The position numbers and the translations under genes were made by a program. The notes under the pieces were generated by a model. The model was not told the origin of the DNA and searched no databases. It saw only the letters and a list, made by a program, of their open reading frames with translations. A stretch of DNA of 64,000 nt from an uncultured Pelagibacteraceae bacterium (lineage in GTDB: Bacteria; Pseudomonadota; Alphaproteobacteria; Pelagibacterales; Pelagibacteraceae), in contig CACKFA010000003.1 in NCBI GenBank assembly GCA_902599335.1, positions 62,001 to 126,000 on the forward strand. Direction: 5' to 3'. Shown here in pieces: positions 55,960 through 64,000 of this stretch (within the stretch, counting starts at the first letter, position 1; each line of letters begins with the position of its first letter).

Positions 55960-56706
55960 ATGAGCTCAGAAAATAGTACATTAGTAAAATTAAATAACGC
56001 TGGTTTTAAACAAAATGATAAATGGCTAGTGGAAGGTGTTTCATTAACTGTTAAAAAAGGAAAGATTGTTACCCTTATTGGACCTAATGGATCTGGAAAA
56101 AGTACTACCGCAAAAATTGCATTGGGAATTTACAAAAACATAGAAGGAAGTGTTGAGAAATACACAAATAAAGTTGGATATGTTCCTCAAAAAATATCTA
56201 TTGATTGGACCTTACCTTTAAGAGTTTATGATTTTATGCTTCTAACTGAAAATATTAAAGATGAGGCAATTGATGAAGCACTTACATTAACAGGCGTTAT
56301 CCATCTTAAGAATAAAAATTTAGGAAATTTATCAGGTGGTGAATTTCAAAGAGTTTTAATTGCAAGAGCTATTTCAAAAAAACCTGAATTATTAGTTCTT
56401 GATGAACCTGTTCAAGGAGTTGATTATACTGGTGAGATTGCTTTGTATGAATTAATAAAAAGAATTTCTGATACACTAAATTGTGGAATTCTATTAATCT
56501 CTCATGATCTACATACAGTTATGACTGCAACTGATCATGTGGTGTGTTTAAATGGTCACGTATGTTGCTCTGGATCACCAATGGATGTTGCTAAAAATAA
56601 TGAATATAAAACCTTATTTGGTGAACAAGCATCTCAAATTCTTTCTGTATATGAACATAAACATGATCATGTTCATTCAGACAAAGGTGAAATAAAGAAA
56701 AATTAA
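55960..56706 (+). CDS. znuC: Zinc ABC transporter ATPase ZnuC
   Basis: The 248-residue ATPase has Walker A G-P-N-G-S-G-K-S-T (near 45), signature L-S-G-G-E-F-Q-R near 127, Walker B L-V-L-D-E-P-V-Q-G-V-D and the switch His in I-S-H-D. The tail H-K-H-D-H-V-H is a His-rich stretch common in ZnuC. It is followed 1 bp later by znuB. Confidence 0.94.
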   Translation: MSSENSTLVKLNNAGFKQNDKWLVEGVSLTVKKGKIVTLIGPNGSGKSTTAKIALGIYKNIEGSVEKYTNKVGYVPQKISIDWTLPLRVYDFMLLTENIKDEAIDEALTLTGVIHLKNKNLGNLSGGEFQRVLIARAISKKPELLVLDEPVQGVDYTGEIALYELIKRISDTLNCGILLISHDLHTVMTATDHVVCLNGHVCCSGSPMDVAKNNEYKTLFGEQASQILSVYEHKHDHVHSDKGEIKKN

Positions 56707-56707
56707 T

Positions 56708-57511
56708 ATGTTTGATGATTTTTTTATAAGAGCACTAATTGCAGGCTTAGGTATAGCCTTAGTAACTGGACCTCTTGGTTGTTTTGTTGTTTGGAGAAGA
56801 TTATCTTACTTTGGTGATACATTAGCTCACTCTGCTCTACTAGGTGTTACTTTAGCTTACTCGTTTGAATTAAACATTGCTCTTTCAGTATTTATTATTT
56901 CATCTTTAATTGCTTTAATTTTAATTCAATTACAGAAGAAAACTAATTTACCTGGTGATGCTTTGCTTGGTCTATTAGCTCACTCTTCTTTAGCTGTTGG
57001 ATTAGTAGTAATAGGTTTTTTAACCTTTATTCGTTTTGATATTATGGGACTTTTGTTTGGCGATATATTAGCTGTGACAACTGATGATTTATTAATCATC
57101 TGGACAGGTGGAGCAGTAATTTTATTAGTTCTAAAATTAATTTGGAAACCATTGTTTGCATCTACAGTTAATTACGAATTAGCAGAAGCAGAAGGGTTAA
57201 ACCCTGATAGAGCAAAAGCTATTTTTACAATTCTTATGGCTGCTGTAATAGCCATATCAATTAAAATGGTAGGGTTATTATTGATCACAGGTATGCTTAT
57301 TATTCCAGCTGCGATGGCTAGAAATATTTCTGATAGCCCTCAAAAGATGGTGCTATTTTCAATAATTGGTGGATTGTTGTCAGTATTATTAGGACTATTT
57401 TCATCCCTAGAATTTAATACATCATCTGGGCCTTCAATTATAATGGCTTCTTTGATTTTATTTATATTATCTTTACTTAACATTAAACAATCGATTAAAT
57501 TGAAAAACTGA
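56708..57511 (+). CDS. znuB: Zinc ABC transporter permease ZnuB
   Basis: The 267-residue protein has about eight hydrophobic helices of the ABC-3 family. The start L-G-C-F-V-V-W-R-R-L-S-Y-F-G-D-T-L-A-H-S (near 23-42) is the family coupling motif, and A-E-A-E-G-L near residue 158 is also conserved. Together with ZnuA and ZnuC it completes a high-affinity zinc importer. Confidence 0.94.
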   Translation: MFDDFFIRALIAGLGIALVTGPLGCFVVWRRLSYFGDTLAHSALLGVTLAYSFELNIALSVFIISSLIALILIQLQKKTNLPGDALLGLLAHSSLAVGLVVIGFLTFIRFDIMGLLFGDILAVTTDDLLIIWTGGAVILLVLKLIWKPLFASTVNYELAEAEGLNPDRAKAIFTILMAAVIAISIKMVGLLLITGMLIIPAAMARNISDSPQKMVLFSIIGGLLSVLLGLFSSLEFNTSSGPSIIMASLILFILSLLNIKQSIKLKN

Positions 57512-57535
57512 TAACTAATTGATAAGAATTTAAAG

Positions 57536-57934
57536 ATGCAAAAAGAACATAACCTTTCCAAAAATCAAAAAATCATTTTTGATCTTATAGATAAATCTGG
57601 TGGACCTATGAAAGCTTATTCAATTTTATTTAATGTCCAAAAAAAGGGAATAAAAGCACCACTACAAGTTTATAGAGCCCTAGATAAGTTGGTTGAAATT
57701 GGAAAAATTCATAAGATTGAAAGTAGAAATGCTTTTATAGCTTGTCAAAATTCAAGCTGTCAGGTTTCCAAAGCCACAGCTTTTTCTATTTGTGAGAGTT
57801 GTGAAAATGTATCTGAAATAAGTAATTCAAAACTTTCAAAATATTTATCTAATTTTTCAGATGACTCTGGAATGAAATATAGCAAATATAATTTAGAATT
57901 TTTTGGTTTATGTAAAAAATGTAAATCAAAATAA
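57536..57934 (+). CDS. zur: Zinc uptake regulator Zur (Fur family)
   Basis: The 132-residue Fur-family protein has an N-terminal winged helix (K-A-Y-S-I-L-F-N-V-Q, then V-Y-R-A-L-D-K-L) and a C-terminal metal domain with paired Cys (C-Q-N-S-S-C, C-E-S-C, C-K-K-C) that would hold a structural zinc. It lies after znuB and should repress the znu genes when zinc is sufficient, by binding the two palindromes upstream. Confidence 0.92.
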   Translation: MQKEHNLSKNQKIIFDLIDKSGGPMKAYSILFNVQKKGIKAPLQVYRALDKLVEIGKIHKIESRNAFIACQNSSCQVSKATAFSICESCENVSEISNSKLSKYLSNFSDDSGMKYSKYNLEFFGLCKKCKSK

Positions 57935-58932
57935 TGAGTACAGTTTCATTAACTTTAGACGAAATATTTGAACTAGCTAAAAAAACTCTTTTAGCTAATG
58001 GTTGTGATGATGAAACAGCATCAATTTTATCTGACTTAATCAGAAACGCTGAAAGAGATGGTTCTGTATCACACGGTTTATTTAGATTGCCAGCTTATGT
58101 AACAGGTCTTAAAGGTGGAAAGATAAATGGAAAAGGGAAACCTGAAGTAAAAAAAATATCTCCATCTGTTATCAAAGTTGAAGGAAATAATTGTTTAGCA
58201 CCTGTTGTGTTAAATAAAGGATTGCCTGAATTAGCAAAAGCTGCAAAAGAAAATGGTGTAGCTGTGTTAGCAATAAATAACTCACATCATATGGCTGCTA
58301 TGTGGCCTGAAACAGAAAAATTAGCAGAGGAAGGTTTAGTTGCATTTGCTTGTACATCTTACAAGCCTGCTGTTGCACCTGCTGGTGCTATAAAACCATT
58401 ATTTGGAACAAATCCAATTTCATTTGCTTGGCCACGTCCAGGTAAAACACCAGTTGTTTATGATATGGCAACAGCTTCAATGGCAATGGGAGAAGTTCAA
58501 GTTGCTAAAAGAGAAGGGCACAAAGTTCCGCTTGGAACTGGATTAACAAAAGATGGGAAAGAAACAACTGATCCAGGCGAAATTGCTGATGGTGGTGTTT
58601 TATTACCTTTTGGTGGTTACAAAGGTTCTGCAATTGCAATGATGGTTGAATTAATGGCAGGAGCATTAGTTGGTGACAATTTTAGTTTTGAAACTGCTGC
58701 TAAAGATAATAATGATGGTGGTCCTCCAAGTGGTGGTGAATTTATTCTTGCCATTAACCCAGATAAAACATCAGGTACTAATTGGCAAAAACATGCTGAG
58801 GAATTTTTTGAAAAAATGAAATCAATGGGTGAAGTAAGATTACCTGGAGAAAGACGTCATAAGAACAGAATGGATACTGGACCAAGAAATATTAACGAAG
58901 AATTAGTAAATAAAATTAAATCTTTAAGCTAA
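57934..58932 (+). CDS. Ldh-family (malate/L-lactate dehydrogenase-like) NAD(P)-dependent oxidoreductase
   Basis: The 332-residue protein belongs to the Ldh_2/YlbC family, with S-H-G-L-F-R-L-P near residue 48, N-N-S-H-H-M near 111, G-T-N-P-I-S-F near 158 and G-G-Y-K-G-S-A-I near 227. Family members reduce or oxidise 2-oxo, 2-imino or 2-hydroxy acids, including delta-1-pyrroline-2-carboxylate and ureidoglycolate; the substrate is not decided here. It shares one base with zur, so it may be zinc-regulated, and overlaps convergent xthA by 9 bp. Confidence 0.82.
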   Translation: MSTVSLTLDEIFELAKKTLLANGCDDETASILSDLIRNAERDGSVSHGLFRLPAYVTGLKGGKINGKGKPEVKKISPSVIKVEGNNCLAPVVLNKGLPELAKAAKENGVAVLAINNSHHMAAMWPETEKLAEEGLVAFACTSYKPAVAPAGAIKPLFGTNPISFAWPRPGKTPVVYDMATASMAMGEVQVAKREGHKVPLGTGLTKDGKETTDPGEIADGGVLLPFGGYKGSAIAMMVELMAGALVGDNFSFETAAKDNNDGGPPSGGEFILAINPDKTSGTNWQKHAEEFFEKMKSMGEVRLPGERRHKNRMDTGPRNINEELVNKIKSLS

Positions 58933-59700
58933 ATTAATCTCAATTGGTGTGTGATCTGAAGGCTTTTCTCTTCCACGTGGATCTTTATTAATATTAATAT
59001 CTTTAATTTGATCAATTATAGAATTTGAAACTAAAAAATGATCAATCCTCATACCGTTATTTTTTTGCCATGCACCTCTCATATAGTCCCAAAATGTATA
59101 TCCTTCTTTATCTTCATAAAAATGTCTGTAGACGTCATTAAAACCAAGATTAATCATTTCTCTAAATTTTTTTCTTATTTCAAGTCTGTATAAAGCATCG
59201 TCTTCAAAACTTTTAACATTGTAAACATCTTCAGCTGATGGGATTATATTGAAATCACCAGCTAATATAATATTTGAATTTTTTTTAGATAATGTTTTTA
59301 ATTGCTTTATTAATTGATTAAGCCAATCTTTTTTATAATCATATTTTTCAGTATCTACAGGATTACCATTAGGGGTGTAAATATTTATTAATTGTATATT
59401 TTTTTTCTTATGTTCAAATTCAGCTGAAATTATTCTTGATTGTTTTAACTTATCCTTAATTAAATCTGTTTTGACATTTTTTAATTTGTTTTTTGAGATA
59501 ATCGCTACACCATTGTAACTTTTTTGACCAAATACATGACTTTCATAGTCTATTGATGAAAAATCATCATATGGAAAATTAACATCTTCAGTTTTGATTT
59601 CCTGCATCATTAAAATATCAGGTTTATATTTTAATAAATAGCTTTTGATATTTTCAATTCTTGCTCTTACCGAGTTTACATTCCAAGATGAAATGAGCAT
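58924..59700 (-). CDS. xthA: Exodeoxyribonuclease III (AP endonuclease)
   Basis: I use the ATG at 59700, which overlaps the A-type carrier stop by one base and starts at the conserved I-S-S-W-N-V-N-S-V-R-A; the upstream frame runs into that gene. The 258-residue protein has Q-E-I-K (near 42), G-D-F-N-I-I-P near 148 and S-D-H-T-P-I near the end. It cuts DNA at abasic sites in base excision repair. Its 3' end overlaps the Ldh-family gene by 9 bp. Confidence 0.95.
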   Translation of the reverse strand: MLISSWNVNSVRARIENIKSYLLKYKPDILMMQEIKTEDVNFPYDDFSSIDYESHVFGQKSYNGVAIISKNKLKNVKTDLIKDKLKQSRIISAEFEHKKKNIQLINIYTPNGNPVDTEKYDYKKDWLNQLIKQLKTLSKKNSNIILAGDFNIIPSAEDVYNVKSFEDDALYRLEIRKKFREMINLGFNDVYRHFYEDKEGYTFWDYMRGAWQKNNGMRIDHFLVSNSIIDQIKDININKDPRGREKPSDHTPIEINLA

Positions 59701-60017
59701 TAAAGCGAGAAAGACACTCCACAACCACATGAAGATTTGGTTTGTGGATTAGAAATTTTGAATTGTTCACCTATTAGTTCAGACACATAATCAACCTCAG
59801 ATCCTTTAAGCAAATCAGCTGAAGTTTTATCAATTAAAATATTTTGATAATTTAAATCATCATCTTGTTTTGATTTATCAAACGTAAATTCATATTGAAA
59901 ACCAGAACATCCTCCACCTTTGATAGCGATTCTGAAGAATGATCCTTTGTCTTTTTTTGATAACAAATTATCTATTTGTTTTAACGCTTTATCCGTAAAT
60001 TTAATTTCTTTAATCAT
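59700..60017 (-). CDS. A-type iron-sulfur carrier (ErpA/IscA family)
   Basis: The 105-residue protein has the three cluster cysteines C-S-G-F (near 37) and S-C-G-C-G (near 96-100), with G-G-G-C-S-G-F-Q-Y typical of ErpA/HesB. It would deliver Fe-S clusters to clients such as LipA, IlvD and IspG. It is coupled to xthA and diverges from dgt across 50 bp. Confidence 0.92.
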   Translation of the reverse strand: MIKEIKFTDKALKQIDNLLSKKDKGSFFRIAIKGGGCSGFQYEFTFDKSKQDDDLNYQNILIDKTSADLLKGSEVDYVSELIGEQFKISNPQTKSSCGCGVSFSL

Positions 60018-60067
60018 GTCTGAACACTGATATTACTAATATAATACTTAATTATTTAAATTAAAGG

Positions 60068-61186
60068 ATGAAAAAAGACACTTTGTTAGGAGTATTTAAA
60101 AGTAAAGGCAGACTTAATAAAGAGGCTAATTCAAAATATAGATCTCCTTTTCAACGCGACAGAGATCGGATAATACACAGCGCATCATTTAGAAGATTAA
60201 AGCATAAAACTCAAGTATTTGTTAACACAGAAGGTGATCATTTTAGAACAAGGATTACTCATTCAATTGAAGTTGCTCAAATAGCAAGATCAATTGCAAA
60301 ATATCTAAAATTAAATGAAGATTTAGCTGAAACCTTAAGTCTTGCTCATGATTTAGGTCATACTCCATTTGGCCATGCAGGAGAGGATGCTTTAGATGAA
60401 TGTATGCATAATTATGGTGGTTTTGATCACAATCTTCAGACACTAAGAATAGTAATGTTTTTGGAGAATAAATATTTTAAATTTGCTGGATTAAATTTAA
60501 CTCTTGAAACTTTAGAAGGCCTTTTAAAACATAACGGACCTGTAGATGATCTAAGCATGATCAATAAATTAATTGGTTCAAAAGTTTTCAAAAATAAAAT
60601 TAATTTTAATACTTATCCATCATTAGAAGCTCAAATATCAGCCATATCAGATGATATTGCATATAATAATCATGACATTCAGGATGGAATTAAAGCAAAC
60701 CTATTTAAACTTGAGGAACTAGTTGAATTAGAATTTTTTAAAGACATTTATAAAAAGTATAAAAATAAAATAAATAAAAAAAATTATAAAATTGCTATTT
60801 ATCAAATCATCAGAGATTCAATAGATATTATGATAAGAGATTTACTAAGTAATACAGAGAAAAATATTAAAAAATTTAAAATTAAGTCATTAAAAGATGT
60901 ATCAAAATCAAATCAATTAATAGTTTCTTTTTCAGATAAAATAGAAAATTCAGAGCAAGAAATCAGATCATTTTTAAGACATAGAATGTATGACAATAAA
61001 TCGGTACTTAATAAGAATCAAAGAGGTAAAATGATAATTAAGAAATTATTTAAAATAATTAAATCAAATCCAAGAAAATTTCTTACTAAAGAGCAATTGA
61101 CTAAAGACAAATATAGAGCTATTTCAGATTTTATATCTGGTATGACAGATAGATACGCAATTAACCTATACAATGATAATAAATGA
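60068..61186 (+). CDS. dgt: Deoxyguanosinetriphosphate triphosphohydrolase-like (dGTPase family)
   Basis: The 372-residue HD-domain protein has the metal ligands in T-R-I-T-H-S-I-E-V-A-Q (near 60), H-D-L-G-H-T-P-F-G-H (near 98) and D-D-I-A-Y near 197. Members remove triphosphate from dNTPs to keep pools balanced. R-D-R-D-R-I-I-H-S-A-S-F-R-R-L near residue 32 is the family opening. It overlaps argS by 4 bp. The alphaproteobacterial order erpA-xthA | dgt-argS is common. Confidence 0.93.
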   Translation: MKKDTLLGVFKSKGRLNKEANSKYRSPFQRDRDRIIHSASFRRLKHKTQVFVNTEGDHFRTRITHSIEVAQIARSIAKYLKLNEDLAETLSLAHDLGHTPFGHAGEDALDECMHNYGGFDHNLQTLRIVMFLENKYFKFAGLNLTLETLEGLLKHNGPVDDLSMINKLIGSKVFKNKINFNTYPSLEAQISAISDDIAYNNHDIQDGIKANLFKLEELVELEFFKDIYKKYKNKINKKNYKIAIYQIIRDSIDIMIRDLLSNTEKNIKKFKIKSLKDVSKSNQLIVSFSDKIENSEQEIRSFLRHRMYDNKSVLNKNQRGKMIIKKLFKIIKSNPRKFLTKEQLTKDKYRAISDFISGMTDRYAINLYNDNK

Positions 61187-62916
61187 ATATTTTTGAATTA
61201 TATTTAGATAAAATTAAATCAATTATTATTGAACTTAGTAAAAAAAATCAACTCATCGTTCCGGAAAGTTTCAATGATATTAATGCAGAAATACCACCCC
61301 CAAAATTTGATTGTGATATTTCAACTAATGTTGCAATGGTTTTATCGAAACTAAACAAAACTTCTCCAATACAATTAGCAGAAAAGCTTGCACCTGAAAT
61401 AAAAAATAGCGACGATCTAATAGAAAACATATCCATAGCTAAACCTGGTTTTATAAATATTAAATTTAAGCCATCTTTTTGGTCAAACTTTATTAAAGAA
61501 ATAATTGATAATGCTGAAAAATTTGGAATTAATGAAAAAGAGAAAAAAAATAATTATTTAGTTGAATTTGTATCAGCTAATCCAACAGGACCTTTGCATG
61601 TTGGTCATTGTAGAGGAGCTATTTTAGGTGATGTCATATCTAATGTGTTAATATTTAATAAACACAAGGTTACAAAAGAGTATTATGTAAATGATTATGG
61701 TAACCAGATAATAAATTTTACAAAATCTGTATACTTTAGAATTAGGGAAGTAAAATTTAATGAAACATTTCCTCAAGATAATCCTGATTTGTATCCAGGA
61801 GATTACCTTGTTGATTTTGCAAAAAATATAGTTTCGGATAATTCAGATCTAAATTTTGATGATTATGAGCAAATTTGCGATAAGTTGACAGCTTTATCTA
61901 TAGAACAGTCACTACTTTTAATTAAAAAGAACCTTAAGAGTTTAGGAATTAACCACGATAATTTTGTTAGTGAAAAAAGCATTGTTTTAAACAAAGAAGT
62001 AGAAAGTGTAATAAAATTTTTAGAAAAAAATAAATTTGTTTATAAAGGAAAAATTAAAGCTCCAGTGGGAGAAGACGATAAAAACTGGGTAGAACGAGAA
62101 CAATTACTTTTTAAATCTACTGATTTTGGTGATGATAAAGATAGAGCATTGCAAAAATCAGATGGAGCATGGACTTATTTTGCAAGCGATGTTGCTTATC
62201 ATAAAAACAAAGTTGATCGTAAATTTGATTATTTAATAAATATTCTTGGTGCAGACCATGCTGGTTATATAAAAAGAATTTCATCTTCTGTTGAAGCTTT
62301 GTCAGGAAAAAAAGATAAATTGATCTGCAAAATTAGTCAGCTTGTTAAACTCATTAAAGATAACAAACCATTTAAGATGTCTAAAAGAAAAGGTGATTAT
62401 ATAACAGTTGATGATTTAATTAAAGAAGTAGGAAAAGATGCAACTAGATTTATTATGCTTAACAGAAGTAGTGATGTTGAATTAGATTTTGATTTTGATG
62501 CTGTAAAAGAAAAATCTAAAGATAATCCGTTATATTATGTTCAATATTGTTATGCTAGAATTTCATCTGTCTTTAGACATATTGATAAGGATTTAAATTC
62601 AAAAATTGAATTAGATGATTTTAGTTTTGAATACTCAAATGATGAGATCAAAATTTTAAAAAAAATTTCAGAATGGCCCAAATGTATTGATGCAGCTAGC
62701 TCAAAATTAGAACCACATAGAATACCTGTTTATTTATATGATCTTGCTTCAGAATTTCATTCGTATTGGAATCTTGGTAAACAAAACCCAGAAAAAAGAT
62801 TTATTAATGATAAAAAAACAGTTTCACCAGATAAATTAATTTTTTTAAAAGCAATATCTAACGTTGTAAAATCTGGAATGAACATAGTTGGTGTTGATAC
62901 ACCAGATAAAATGTAA
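61183..62916 (+). CDS. argS: Arginyl-tRNA synthetase
   Basis: It charges tRNA-Arg, one of which is at 23.3 kb. The 577-residue class Ia enzyme has S-A-N-P-T-G-P-L-H-V-G-H (HIGH motif, near 130-141), K-M-S-K-R (near 403) and a C-terminal DALR anticodon-binding domain. It is linked to dgt by an ATGA overlap and to the next gene by one base. Confidence 0.96.
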   Translation: MNIFELYLDKIKSIIIELSKKNQLIVPESFNDINAEIPPPKFDCDISTNVAMVLSKLNKTSPIQLAEKLAPEIKNSDDLIENISIAKPGFINIKFKPSFWSNFIKEIIDNAEKFGINEKEKKNNYLVEFVSANPTGPLHVGHCRGAILGDVISNVLIFNKHKVTKEYYVNDYGNQIINFTKSVYFRIREVKFNETFPQDNPDLYPGDYLVDFAKNIVSDNSDLNFDDYEQICDKLTALSIEQSLLLIKKNLKSLGINHDNFVSEKSIVLNKEVESVIKFLEKNKFVYKGKIKAPVGEDDKNWVEREQLLFKSTDFGDDKDRALQKSDGAWTYFASDVAYHKNKVDRKFDYLINILGADHAGYIKRISSSVEALSGKKDKLICKISQLVKLIKDNKPFKMSKRKGDYITVDDLIKEVGKDATRFIMLNRSSDVELDFDFDAVKEKSKDNPLYYVQYCYARISSVFRHIDKDLNSKIELDDFSFEYSNDEIKILKKISEWPKCIDAASSKLEPHRIPVYLYDLASEFHSYWNLGKQNPEKRFINDKKTVSPDKLIFLKAISNVVKSGMNIVGVDTPDKM

Positions 62917-63176
62917 TGCTAAAAGAAATTAAGTATTTAATCTTTATCGTTGTAATTGCTTTATTTATTTTTTTGACTGGTAGGTATTATTTTTCAGATG
63001 AAAACAAGAAGAAATCATACAGATCTTTTAAAAATAACGATGAAAAAATTAAATTATATTCAAAAAATTTACCTATTTTGGAAAACGACACGCAAAATGT
63101 AATAGAATACGTTAAGCAAACAAACAAAAAAAAGAAAAAAAAGTTTAATTTTTGGAAACTTTTAGAGAATGATTAA
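62916..63176 (+). CDS. Short single-TM protein in the SPOR-protein position
   Basis: The 86-residue protein has one membrane helix (about 6-24), then a charged Lys/Asn-rich tail, and no SPOR fold. In larger alphaproteobacteria a SPOR-domain protein lies between argS and nagZ; this looks like its N-terminal remainder, with the peptidoglycan-binding domain lost. The frame is open and the stop overlaps nagZ by 8 bp, so it is probably still translated. Function is unknown. Confidence 0.65.
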   Translation: MLKEIKYLIFIVVIALFIFLTGRYYFSDENKKKSYRSFKNNDEKIKLYSKNLPILENDTQNVIEYVKQTNKKKKKKFNFWKLLEND

Positions 63177-64000
63177 GAATAGAAGAGCTTTTATTGTTGG
63201 TTTAAAATCATCAAAATTATCAAACAAAGAGATTACTTTTTTAAAGAAATATAAACCATGGGGAGTTATTTTATTTTCAAGAAACATAAGTTCAATTGAT
63301 CAAACTAAAAAATTAACTGATAAAATAAAAAAGATATTTAAAGACAAAAAATACCCTATATTAATTGATCAAGAAGGTGGACGAGTAAATCGATTAGGTA
63401 AAATTATTTCATTTGATAATTTGACTTCTGAATATTTTGGCAATTTATTCACAAAAGATAAGAAAAAATTTAAAATTATTTATAAATTATTTATCGATAA
63501 AACTTCGTATTTGCTTAAATCAATCGGTGTTAATATAAATAGTGTTCCTGTTTTAGATATTCGAGTTAAAGGAGCTAGCAACATTATTGGTGATAGGTCT
63601 TTTTCAAAAAATAAAAAAAATATTTCTAAAATTGGAGATATTTGTATTGATTATTTTCATGAAAATTCCATTGGAACTGTGATGAAACACATACCAGGGC
63701 ATGGATTAGCTAAGGTAGATAGTCATAAATTTACACCTGTAGTTACCAAAAAGTTAAACTATTTGAATAAACATGATTTTTTTCCATTCAAGAAAAAACA
63801 AAGCTATTTTGCAATGACAGCACACGTAATTTATCGAAGCATTGATAGATTAAATACAGCTACACACTCTAAAAAAATTATAAATTTAATTAGAAAAAAA
63901 ATTGGCTTTAAAAACATTTTAATTTCAGATGATTTATCAATGAAAAGTTTAAAAGATGATTTAAAAACTAATACTATTAAAACATTTAGTGCAGGTTGTA
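63169..64000 (+). CDS. nagZ: Beta-N-acetylhexosaminidase NagZ (partial, runs off the window)
   Basis: The first 277 residues of a GH3 enzyme are visible. They show I-D-Q-E-G-G-R-V-N-R-L near residue 65, the substrate-binding K-H-I-P-G-H-G near 170 and D-D-L-S-M near 250. NagZ removes GlcNAc from recycled muropeptides in the cytoplasm. Its ATG lies inside the end of the small TM gene, so they are coupled. The 3' part is beyond the window. Confidence 0.9.
   Translation, partial: MIKNRRAFIVGLKSSKLSNKEITFLKKYKPWGVILFSRNISSIDQTKKLTDKIKKIFKDKKYPILIDQEGGRVNRLGKIISFDNLTSEYFGNLFTKDKKKFKIIYKLFIDKTSYLLKSIGVNINSVPVLDIRVKGASNIIGDRSFSKNKKNISKIGDICIDYFHENSIGTVMKHIPGHGLAKVDSHKFTPVVTKKLNYLNKHDFFPFKKKQSYFAMTAHVIYRSIDRLNTATHSKKIINLIRKKIGFKNILISDDLSMKSLKDDLKTNTIKTFSAGC

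Noticed and set aside
59701-59730. Longer xthA start at 59730
   Set aside because: It would add ten hydrophobic residues encoded inside the A-type carrier; the family begins at the ATG at 59700.

Overview
The window looks like a chromosome segment of a SAR11-clade alphaproteobacterium (Candidatus Pelagibacter type). The DNA is strongly A/T-rich and proteins are rich in Lys/Ile/Asn. Gene order is alphaproteobacterial (lpxI-lpxB, ppiD-trpEGDC-lexA, kdsA-eno-ftsB-lipA-coq10-cinA, ispDF-ntrYX-trk, aapJQMP, argS-nagZ). Spacers are a few bases or absent, neighbouring genes often share stop and start codons, and blocks usually found in larger relatives are missing. No phage, transposon, CRISPR array or rRNA was seen. 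No gene-free stretch exceeds 300 bases. Nearness to the phosphate-stress-adapted SAR11 types is an inference from the gene content of 35-54 kb.

Layout. 1-8.7 kb: end of the lipid A genes (lpxI, lpxB), then a minus-strand block gltX, lexA (with an SOS box), trpC-trpD-trpG-trpE and a PpiD-like folding factor. 8.8-15.2 kb: tpiA, secG, pyrG, kdsA, eno, ftsB-like, lipA and coq10-like. 15.2-17.3 kb: minus-strand cinA/pncC, pgpA and ispDF. 17.3-23.3 kb: ntrY-ntrX and trkA-trkH, then tRNA-Arg. 23.5-28 kb: the general L-amino-acid ABC transporter aapJQMP. 28.1-34.5 kb: a small XRE regulator, tRNA-Asn and tRNA-Cys, valS, ilvD and a GDP-mannose enzyme.

34.6-53.7 kb is a phosphorus-centred region. It holds a diacylglycerol-kinase-like gene facing a PlcP-type metallophosphoesterase and a GT4 glycosyltransferase (the phospholipid-to-glycolipid remodelling pair), then phoR, an unrecognised secreted protein, pstS-pstC-pstA-pstB-phoU-phoB, a SixA-type phosphatase, ppk1, ppx and a Tat-exported PhoX phosphatase. 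An arsenate set follows (arsC, an AqpS-like aquaporin, a small membrane protein, a NUDIX hydrolase). PHO boxes can be read in front of pstS and between the kinase and plcP. The logic appears to be: sense low phosphate, raise high-affinity uptake, recover phosphate from esters and membrane lipids, bank it as polyphosphate, and remove the arsenate that enters by the same transporter.

53.7-64 kb: a PhyH-type dioxygenase, a zinc module (znuA with a His-rich loop, znuC, znuB, zur, with two Zur-type palindromes in the divergent promoter), an Ldh-family dehydrogenase, xthA, an A-type Fe-S carrier, dgt, argS, a short one-TM protein where a SPOR protein usually sits, and the start of nagZ.
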